Positions 7,137 to 12,182 of a DNA stretch of 12,182 nt are shown in pieces. A program made the translations under genes and the position numbers. Numbering within the stretch: the first letter of the stretch is position 1; every line of letters starts with the position of its first letter. The notes below the pieces were generated by a model, which was not told the origin of the DNA, ran no database searches, and saw nothing but the letters and a program-made list of their open reading frames with translations. Location of the stretch: positions 1 through 12,182 of the forward strand of contig CAAGGR010000044.1 in the NCBI GenBank assembly GCA_900769445.1, given 5' to 3'. This stretch comes from an uncultured Alistipes sp. (lineage in GTDB: Bacteria > Bacteroidota > Bacteroidia > Bacteroidales > Rikenellaceae).

Positions 7137-8003
7137 TTAGCGAGGTTTAACTATCATCACTGTCTCTCCGAACTCGTAGACCGGCATCACACGGCTACAC
7201 AACACGCTATTGCCAAGGCATAGCGACACCTCGGCATTATTGGCATAGCGGATAGCCACGCTACCCTTCTCCTCGCTTGCTGGATACTCCATCTGCGATG
7301 GCACGATATTTAGGAAGATAACATCGCCAGCAAGGTCATCCACAGCCACGACACCACTATCAGCACTAAAGCGAGCAAGAGTCATAGAGCGATTCTCGGC
7401 ACTGACTGGAAGGATATAGGTATAGGTCTCATATTTAACCACACGACGGCCGTAGAACAGCTCAAGATAGTCGCTCTCCAAGCGCTCAATCTCTCGTAGT
7501 GCGCTCTCCAAGCCACCACCGAAGACACCCTCACCCTGCTCGCCAGTAATCATCTCCATACGCGCCTTACGCATCTTGAAGATAGTCTCGGCAGCCTCAC
7601 GCGCAGCGGCCTCAACACTCTTTTCAGAGGTAGACATCCTATCGGCAGAAATCTTAGGCTCCGAAGCACTATAGCCATGATACTTCTCAAAGTTCTCGGT
7701 AAAGCCATGATTATCGCTCTCCACAAGGGCAATATCTGCAGCCACAACACGATACTCGGCACGATCTACAAACGAGGCGCGTGTGCCAAGAAACTTCTGC
7801 GCATAGCGAGCATAGGGTCCTGCCACAAACTCGTCATACTCAACCACCATCTTTACGGCAAAGGTGGTAGTAGCATCCGACAGCACAACAGCGCCATTCT
7901 CATTATACGTACCAACACGCCTCTTCACAACATGCTGTGCTTGAGCATCCATATATAGTGCTGTGGCTATGATTGCAACCACTACAAACATTAATCTTCT
8001 CAT
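7137..8003 (-). CDS. DUF4831 family secreted protein
   Basis: A 288-residue exported protein of unknown function. Residues 1-22 form a signal peptide: RR near the start, a hydrophobic core (VVVAIIATALY), and an AQA-Q cleavage site near 22. No lipobox cysteine is present. The mature part carries features I associate with DUF4831 of Bacteroidetes: AVKMVVEYDEFVAGPYARYAQKFLG near the N-terminus, a central alpha-helical AAAREAAETIFKMRKARMEMITGE segment, and a beta-rich C-terminal half. The ATG at 8003 gives a proper signal peptide; a TTG two codons upstream would be possible but is less likely. It has its own promoter and, unusually here, a Shine-Dalgarno-like site. It is followed 2 bp later by the AlkD-like gene. 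The family assignment is from memory of conserved segments. Confidence 0.72.
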   Translation of the reverse strand: MRRLMFVVVAIIATALYMDAQAQHVVKRRVGTYNENGAVVLSDATTTFAVKMVVEYDEFVAGPYARYAQKFLGTRASFVDRAEYRVVAADIALVESDNHGFTENFEKYHGYSASEPKISADRMSTSEKSVEAAAREAAETIFKMRKARMEMITGEQGEGVFGGGLESALREIERLESDYLELFYGRRVVKYETYTYILPVSAENRSMTLARFSADSGVVAVDDLAGDVIFLNIVPSQMEYPASEEKGSVAIRYANNAEVSLCLGNSVLCSRVMPVYEFGETVMIVKPR

Positions 8004-8012
8004 ACGCAAACA

Positions 8013-8019
8013 ACTCCTT
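8013..8019 (-). promoter_or_regulatory. Shine-Dalgarno-like site before the DUF4831 gene
   Basis: Minus-strand AAGGAG (8019 to 8014) stands 10 bases before the ATG at 8003. This is a near-perfect anti-16S match, whereas I see no comparable site before most other genes in the window. It supports the choice of the ATG at 8003 over the upstream TTG. Confidence 0.5.
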
Positions 8020-8026
8020 AGGGCGA

Positions 8027-8059
8027 CAAAAATACTAAATTATTTCGTCGTGGTCAAAA
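8027..8059 (-). promoter_or_regulatory. Bacteroidetes-type promoter of the DUF4831-alkD unit
   Basis: The minus-strand -7 box TATTTTTG (8034 to 8027) fits TAnnTTTG. A TTTG -33 box (8059 to 8056) lies 21 bases upstream and overlaps the last bases of trmN6. Transcription would begin near 8020, giving a leader of about 17 bases. This suggests that the last two genes of the minus block can be expressed separately. Confidence 0.65.
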
Positions 8060-8752
8060 GTTTAGATAGAAATCTTTGGTCAGAGCGCGATATTTCGGAC
8101 TATATGAGCCATCACGCTGTTGTATCACAAGCTCCTCACAGCGTGGCATAAGGGGTTTATCGGTATACACGAACTCCATAAGCACACGCTTGGGGGCATC
8201 GCCCTCTACTGTAACCACCGAACACAACCTGCTTAGCCACAGCCTCTCAAAGGCCTCGTAACGAAACAACAGGGCAGACTCCGTAGGTAGCACAACACTG
8301 AGTTTGCCACCAACATTTAAGAGTCGCTCGGCACTTTCCACCAACACCCTGAATGGTAGCGACTCAGCACTACGAGCCATATCGCGCTGAGGGTTGGGAG
8401 AGTGGGTCTTCTCCACAAAATATGGTGGGTTGGAGATTATATGGTCGAACTTAGCATCACTCGTAAACGCCTTTATATCAAGATGCTTACACGCTATGCG
8501 ATTGTGCCACGGTGTAGCCAAAATATTTGTTTGTGCCTGCGCCACAGCATCGGCATCTATATCCACCGCAGTAATATAGGCTGTGGCATTACGCTGTGCC
8601 GACATAATAGCGATTATACCCGAGCCAGTGCCTACATCAAGAATAGTTTTGCACCCCTCAACATCTGCCCAAGCACCAAGCAACACGCCATCCGTACCCA
8701 CCTTCATAGCGGTACCATCATCGCATATTGTAAAGTGCTTAAACTGAAACAT
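8054..8752 (-). CDS. trmN6: tRNA1(Val) (adenine(37)-N6)-methyltransferase
   Basis: This 232-residue class I SAM-dependent methyltransferase resembles E. coli YfiC/TrmN6, which methylates N6 of A37 in tRNA1(Val). The N-terminal FKHFTICDDGTAMKVGTDGVLLGAW is characteristic of the family. SAM-binding motif I DVGTGSG is at 39-45, the acidic VDID at 63-66 ends strand 2, and the amino-methyltransferase motif NPPY is at 108-111. The length fits. The substrate base is inferred from the family and not shown here. It starts 9 bp after the TIGR02757 gene stop and its own end overlaps the -33 box of the next promoter. Confidence 0.9.
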   Translation of the reverse strand: MFQFKHFTICDDGTAMKVGTDGVLLGAWADVEGCKTILDVGTGSGIIAIMSAQRNATAYITAVDIDADAVAQAQTNILATPWHNRIACKHLDIKAFTSDAKFDHIISNPPYFVEKTHSPNPQRDMARSAESLPFRVLVESAERLLNVGGKLSVVLPTESALLFRYEAFERLWLSRLCSVVTVEGDAPKRVLMEFVYTDKPLMPRCEELVIQQRDGSYSPKYRALTKDFYLNF

Positions 8753-8761
8753 ATATGGAGT

Positions 8762-9532
8762 CTAATCTAACATACCAGATATGCCGACACCAAAGAGCGA
8801 ATAATCATATCTTACAGGGTCCTCGGCATCGAAGTTGCGCAGCGTGGCGGTAAGCTCCTCCACCGCCTTCCAGTCATCCTGCTTGCGGCTAAGAAGTCCG
8901 AGGCTACGTCCCATACGACCAGTGTGAATATCCAACGGCATATAGAGTGCAGACATAGGTATCTTGCGCCATAGACCAAAATCGACACCTCGATTATCCT
9001 CGCGCACCATCCACCTTAGATACATACACAAGCGCTTGCATGCCGCACCCTTGTCTATCGACGACATATGCTTCTCGGAGTGGGGATTATGCTCGGCAGA
9101 ATGGAATTCCTTGCGAAATTCCGACAGCACGACTCTGAGGTCGCCAGTCGCCTCATATCTTGACTCAAAGAAGTTACCAATGCTACCCCAGCGTGTTATA
9201 ATATGGCGCATACCGCGCACGAAATCCTGAAAATCATCGCCATTGAATGTGCGATGAACATATGTAGATAGCTGCCTAAGCTCCTGCTCCGAGGCGTTGA
9301 CCACAAAATCGTAGGGCGCATTATCCATATATCGCATCATACGGTGTGCGCTCTTGACAATAGCCTTGCGGTTACCCCACGCAATGGTCGAGGCAAGGAG
9401 TCCCGCAATCTCGCGGTCGGGTGTGAGTGTGAAGCTATGAGGCACACTGATAGGGTCGGCCTCGATAAACTCCGTACAATTAAACCTATCGTGCAACTCC
9501 TCGAGCAGCTCCTTGACCTGCTCGTGGGTCAT
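8762..9532 (-). CDS. TIGR02757 (DUF2400) family protein, possible DNA glycosylase relative
   Basis: A 256-residue soluble protein with the family signatures DPISVPH (26-32), DREIAGLLASTIAWGNRK (39-56), the KRLCMYLRWMVR segment (about 165-176) followed by GVDFGLW, and PLDIHTGRMGRSLGLL (199-214), ending in DPVRYDYSLFGVGI. The family has no established function. The arrangement of LRWMVR and an LDxHxxR motif followed by a helix and a final DPV-x-YD segment recalls HhH-GPD base-excision glycosylases, in which an aspartate of a VDTHV-like motif is catalytic; this is inference. I chose the ATG at 9532 because the family N-terminus aligns there; an ATG at 9553 adds seven residues and overlaps the lolD-like gene by 17 bases. 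Confidence 0.85.
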   Translation of the reverse strand: MTHEQVKELLEELHDRFNCTEFIEADPISVPHSFTLTPDREIAGLLASTIAWGNRKAIVKSAHRMMRYMDNAPYDFVVNASEQELRQLSTYVHRTFNGDDFQDFVRGMRHIITRWGSIGNFFESRYEATGDLRVVLSEFRKEFHSAEHNPHSEKHMSSIDKGAACKRLCMYLRWMVREDNRGVDFGLWRKIPMSALYMPLDIHTGRMGRSLGLLSRKQDDWKAVEELTATLRNFDAEDPVRYDYSLFGVGISGMLD

Positions 9533-9536
9533 ATCG

Positions 9537-10187
9537 TTATAGCACTCTGCCATCGCTCATACGTATTGTTCTATCCGAACGCTCAGCAAGCTGGGCATCG
9601 TGTGTTACAATCACAAAGGTCTGCCCTGTACGGTCGCGCAACTCCACAAACAGACGCTGTATCTCATCTCTTGTTGCGGTATCGAGGTTTCCCGTAGGCT
9701 CATCGGCAAGCACTACAGAGGGGCGGTTGATAAGGGCGCGAGCTATGGCTACACGCTGCTGCTCACCACCCGACAACGCCTCTGGCTTATGCTCCACACG
9801 GTGCGACATACCGACCAAATCAAGCAACTCTCTTGCTCGCACCTCAGCATCGCTACGCTTGCCACCAGCTATAAGCATCGGCATCATAACATTCTCCACC
9901 GCAGTAAACTCTGGCAACAGATGATAGCTCTGGAAGATAAAGCCTATATGGCGGTTGCGGAAGTCGGACAGCTTATCCTCGCTAAGCGTTGAGAGCTTAA
10001 CACCATCGATTATAACCTCGCCACTATCTGCCTCAAGCAACGAGCCTATAATCTGCAAGAGCGTACTCTTACCTGCGCCACTTGCGCCTACAATCGAGAC
10101 AATCTCGCCAGCTACAATACCCAGCGACACGCCATGTAGCACCTCAAGGCTACCGAAGCGTTTTACTATATTTTTGACCTCTATCAT
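9537..10187 (-). CDS. LolD-like ABC transporter ATP-binding protein
   Basis: A 216-residue ATPase subunit of the LolD/MacB type (ABC superfamily). Walker A GASGAGKST is at 34-42, the Q-loop glutamine is Q86 in IFQSYHLLPEFTAVENV, the signature LSGGEQQ at 138-144, Walker B with ADEPTGNLD at 161-169, and the H-loop histidine is H196. LolD works with the LolC/LolE permeases to release lipoproteins from the inner membrane. No permease gene is in the window, so the partner is encoded elsewhere and another substrate (as for FtsE- or MacB-type ATPases) cannot be excluded. The ATG overlaps the folP stop in an ATGA arrangement. Confidence 0.9.
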   Translation of the reverse strand: MIEVKNIVKRFGSLEVLHGVSLGIVAGEIVSIVGASGAGKSTLLQIIGSLLEADSGEVIIDGVKLSTLSEDKLSDFRNRHIGFIFQSYHLLPEFTAVENVMMPMLIAGGKRSDAEVRARELLDLVGMSHRVEHKPEALSGGEQQRVAIARALINRPSVVLADEPTGNLDTATRDEIQRLFVELRDRTGQTFVIVTHDAQLAERSDRTIRMSDGRVL

Positions 10188-11014
10188 CCTCTATAAGTTT
10201 TAGCAAGGGTTATCAGTTGCGCGCTCTCCCTCGTATCGTGAACACGTAATATGGCATTACCACCACGAAGCACCTCCCAAGCCAGTGCCAACGAGCCTGC
10301 AAGTGCATCTTCGGGCTGTACACCCAACGGTTTGTATATCATAGACTTACGCGAAACGCCTATTAATAATGGGTAGCCAAGCGCACGTATCGCATCCAAG
10401 CCTCGCAGAAGTTCGTAGTTCTGCTCTACGCTCTTGGCAAAGCCAAAGCCTGGGTCGAGGACAATCCTATCGCGAGCCACTCCTGCCGCCACGATATCCT
10501 CCACACGCCCCTTGAAATACTCCACAACCTCCGTTACAACGCCATCCTCATAGTCGGTCAACGACTGCATCGTCTTAGGGGTACCGCGCATATGCATAGC
10601 AACATATGGGAGGGCGTATTTAGCCACCACATCGAGCATATTGGCATCCTGCTCGCCTGCCGAGATGTCGTTTACGATAACATCGCCAAACTCCTCTACA
10701 CTTCGACGTATAACCTCCGAGCGGAAGCTATCTATCGAGACCACCGCACCACCATCGACACTGCGCACAGCCCTCAAACCATCACGCACACGCTCCCACT
10801 CCTGCTCTAAGGTTACCTCCTCGGCATTGGGGCGCGACGAGTAGCCACCTATATCTATAATAGTAGCACCATCCTTAATAACACTCTCCACACGCCTTAC
10901 GATATCCTCGTGCTGAAGGGTGCGACTACCCGAATAGAAGGAGTCGGGCGTAACATTCACGATAGCCATAACGTGGCTATCTCGAAGGTTGATGCTACTG
11001 GTGCTGAGAATCAT
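10184..11014 (-). CDS. folP: Dihydropteroate synthase
   Basis: FolP condenses 6-hydroxymethyl-7,8-dihydropterin pyrophosphate with p-aminobenzoate to give dihydropteroate in folate synthesis; it is the sulfonamide target. The 276-residue TIM barrel shows all the conserved elements: NVTPDSF (20-26), DIGGYSSRP (54-62), VNDISAG (114-120), HMRGTP (141-146), DPGFGF (187-192), GVSRKSM (219-225) and RVHD (257-260). DIGGYSSRP replaces the DIGGESTRP of enterobacteria, which I regard as usual in Bacteroidetes. The ATG at 11014 overlaps the end of coaE by 20 bases; a start at M16 would delete the first barrel strand. It overlaps the lolD-like gene by 4 bases. Confidence 0.96.
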   Translation of the reverse strand: MILSTSSINLRDSHVMAIVNVTPDSFYSGSRTLQHEDIVRRVESVIKDGATIIDIGGYSSRPNAEEVTLEQEWERVRDGLRAVRSVDGGAVVSIDSFRSEVIRRSVEEFGDVIVNDISAGEQDANMLDVVAKYALPYVAMHMRGTPKTMQSLTDYEDGVVTEVVEYFKGRVEDIVAAGVARDRIVLDPGFGFAKSVEQNYELLRGLDAIRALGYPLLIGVSRKSMIYKPLGVQPEDALAGSLALAWEVLRGGNAILRVHDTRESAQLITLAKTYRG

Positions 11015-11588
11015 AACTTAGCCTACGGTGCAACTGTTCTACATCCTCCTCCAAGTCCTCGACATCGATATTCACGATGCTATATTTTGCCCTATCCGAG
11101 CGCTCATCATCCGACATCTGACTCTTAATGCGAGCCATAACCTGCTCCTTGGTATGTCCATCGCGCGCCATAACACGCTCCACACGCAACGACTCGGGCG
11201 CCATAACAGCAACCACGACATCCACCCTATCCTCCAAGCCCGCCTCGAACAATATAGCCGACTCGAAGAGTACGTAATGACCCTCCTGCACCTCTGCCCA
11301 CGCCTCGAAGTCGGCAATGACCGCGGGATGAACAAGGCTATTTAGTAGGCGCAACTGCTCGGCATCGCCAAAGACCCTACCTGCAAGATATGCGCGGTTA
11401 AGACCCTCGCTATTAAAGACTTCACTGCCGAAGTTCTCAATCAACGCCTTGCGCAATGGCTCGGATGTCGCCATCAGCTCCTTAGCCCTGCTATCTGCAT
11501 CGTAGAGGGCTACACCTCGTTCGGCAAGCATCCTACATACGGTGCTTTTACCCGAGCCTATACCACCTGTAATACCTACCTTATACAT
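10995..11588 (-). CDS. coaE: Dephospho-CoA kinase
   Basis: CoaE phosphorylates the 3'-hydroxyl of dephospho-CoA, the last step of coenzyme A synthesis. The 197-residue protein has the P-loop GGIGSGKST at 8-16, the acidic YDAD at 29-32 that carries the catalytic-base position, HP at 87-88 in the substrate region, and R153-IKSQ157 in the lid region. The length is normal and nothing is missing. The start lies 4 bp after the stop of the small membrane protein gene, and the end overlaps folP by 20 bases, so it sits firmly inside the operon. Confidence 0.96.
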   Translation of the reverse strand: MYKVGITGGIGSGKSTVCRMLAERGVALYDADSRAKELMATSEPLRKALIENFGSEVFNSEGLNRAYLAGRVFGDAEQLRLLNSLVHPAVIADFEAWAEVQEGHYVLFESAILFEAGLEDRVDVVVAVMAPESLRVERVMARDGHTKEQVMARIKSQMSDDERSDRAKYSIVNIDVEDLEEDVEQLHRRLSYDSQHQ

Positions 11589-11592
11589 AATA

Positions 11593-11997
11593 CTACTCCT
11601 CTAAAAGTATCATCGGCACACCCGTAACAGCCAAGACATCAACCTCGCTCATACGAGCATTCAACGCCTGTTGCAACGAGACATTCGTTACATGACGATA
11701 GATGCGACCATCCTCGCCCACAACATCCTTATCGAAGCTTAACTCCTCGGCAGGCACGACAAAGTGGCTATTCTTATTTTCAAAGGTATAAGCAATAAGG
11801 TTTGTACCCTTGCCTCGCACTGTACACCCCACCTCATACTCCTTGCCATCGATAACCACCACTACCTCGTGGTCTGTTGTGTAGGTCTCGCCAAGTTTTG
11901 TGATATACCACAATAGAAATGCCGCAACCACCATTGCCACATAGCCAGGTGTGATATAACCGACAATACGCTTAAGAAAAGACTTAATCTTATCCAT
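11593..11997 (-). CDS. Short CdaR/YbbR-like single-span membrane protein
   Basis: A 134-residue protein with a basic N-terminus, one membrane span at about 15-35 (ITPGYVAMVVAAFLLWYITKL), and a beta-rich extracytoplasmic region of about 100 residues. The LLWYITKLGETYTT pattern just after the span recalls YbbR/CdaR proteins, which sit before coaE in many Bacteroidetes and regulate the c-di-AMP cyclase CdaA elsewhere. Those are usually about 300 residues with repeated YbbR domains; this one has at most one, so the assignment is tentative. I chose the ATG at 11997 because the GTG at 12015 lies within the -7 promoter box and could not be in the transcript. It leads the minus-strand operon, 4 bp ahead of coaE. 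Confidence 0.55.
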   Translation of the reverse strand: MDKIKSFLKRIVGYITPGYVAMVVAAFLLWYITKLGETYTTDHEVVVVIDGKEYEVGCTVRGKGTNLIAYTFENKNSHFVVPAEELSFDKDVVGEDGRIYRHVTNVSLQQALNARMSEVDVLAVTGVPMILLEE

Positions 11998-12014
11998 ATT
12001 AAATAATATTTGCA

Positions 12015-12022
12015 CAAAGATA
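12015..12022 (-). promoter_or_regulatory. -7 box of the minus-strand operon promoter
   Basis: Minus-strand TATCTTTG (12022 to 12015) fits TAnnTTTG exactly and is identical to the -7 box at 1183-1190. The expected -33 position, near 12043, holds only a T-rich stretch (TTTT) with no clear TTTG. Transcription would begin near 12008, so the leader before the ATG at 11997 is about 11 bases. Confidence 0.65.
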
Positions 12023-12054
12023 ACAAAAAAAGTGATAGGTAAAAACTGAAAAGT

Positions 12055-12078
12055 AAAAAGTGTGGTGCGCTTCGCGCG
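12055..12078 (-). terminator. Weak hairpin with T-run, possible terminator
   Basis: GCGC at 12067-12070 and GCGC at 12074-12077 form a short stem around a three-base loop. On the minus strand a run of five T residues (12059 to 12055) follows about seven bases after the stem. The stem is short and the T-run distant, so this is a marginal call. It could stop minus-strand transcripts arriving from beyond the window before the operon promoter. Confidence 0.25.
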
Positions 12079-12091
12079 GAGATTAATTATT

Positions 12092-12182
12092 TAGAGACGG
12101 CAGGGACAGCAGAGACAGCAGAGACAACAGAGAGAATTTTTGATACTCAGTTTCGTTGTCGTCTCTTCCGTCTCTATCGTCT
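12092..12182. repeat. 9-bp-period repeat array with inverted partner, cut by window end
   Basis: From 12093 the unit AGAGACAGC recurs with a 9-bp period: AGAGACGGC, AGGGACAGC, AGAGACAGC, AGAGACAAC and a degenerate fifth copy ending at 12137. After a spacer containing TTTTT and ACTCAG, a complementary 9-bp-period stretch begins near 12159 (TCGTCTCTT, CCGTCTCTA, TCGTCT) and runs off the window. TAGAGACGG at 12092-12100 is the exact inverse of CCGTCTCTA at 12168-12176. The two halves could fold into a long imperfect hairpin. No coding gene is visible here. Confidence 0.7.

Noticed and set aside
6490..9532. A dedicated DNA-repair island formed by radA, the AlkD-like gene and the TIGR02757 gene
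   Set aside because: radA is on the opposite strand in an envelope-linked operon, and the other two are separated by a promoter, trmN6 and a DUF4831 gene, so proximity alone does not support a shared system.
10184..11588. folP and coaE overlap as a sign of frameshift or fusion
   Set aside because: Both proteins are full length with all motifs; the 20-base overlap is in different frames and fits normal translational coupling.
12015..12017. GTG start for the short membrane protein
   Set aside because: It falls inside the -7 box TATCTTTG, upstream of the expected transcription start.

Overview
This window looks like ordinary core chromosome from a member of the Bacteroidales. The promoters match the Bacteroidetes pattern (-7 box TAnnTTTG with a TTTG-like -33 box) and Shine-Dalgarno sites are almost absent. 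The gene families are typical of the phylum: DUF4831, TIGR02757, an AlkD-like DNA alkylation repair protein, a LolD-type ATPase, and a LytM-like gene next to dxr. By eye the base composition is near half GC. Gene order and the small coaE-linked membrane protein would suit a Rikenellaceae-like lineage, but I cannot fix the family from sequence alone. I see no tRNA, rRNA, CRISPR array, transposase, phage gene or sign of horizontal transfer.

Layout. Bases 1-130 hold a long imperfect palindrome that acts as a strong terminator, followed by a 14-bp tandem duplication. A monocistronic sugar-phosphate-type nucleotidyltransferase (130-1041, minus) reads into that terminator. Bases 1042-1210 are a divergent promoter region with clear signals in both directions. 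The plus-strand operon is: degenerate LytM/M23 membrane protein, dxr, rseP, radA, and then, after about 100 bp, a small thioredoxin. It ends tail-to-tail, 4 bp from a minus-strand block. Read in its own direction (from 12 kb down to 6.5 kb), that block is: short CdaR/YbbR-like membrane protein, coaE, folP, lolD-like ATPase, TIGR02757 protein, trmN6, and then, behind its own promoter, a DUF4831 lipid-free secreted protein and an AlkD-like HEAT-repeat protein. Bases 12023-12182 are non-coding and carry a 9-bp-period repeat array with an inverted partner, cut by the window edge.

Function. The plus operon mixes envelope and isoprenoid work (LytM-like factor, first committed MEP-pathway step, site-2 protease) with recombination (RadA) and thiol redox. 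The minus block combines cofactor synthesis (CoA, folate), lipoprotein-type ABC export, tRNA modification and two DNA-repair-like proteins. Most neighbours are spaced by a few bases or overlap, so co-transcription is likely within each block.

I do not see a new defence, mobile or biosynthetic system. The points most worth a second look are: a LytM domain that has lost four of its five metal/catalytic positions, a coiled-coil insert in RseP between the conserved GGYV and KPAWQR segments, a possible DNA-glycosylase relationship for the TIGR02757 protein, a CGAC thioredoxin, and the two repeat/palindrome structures at the window ends.
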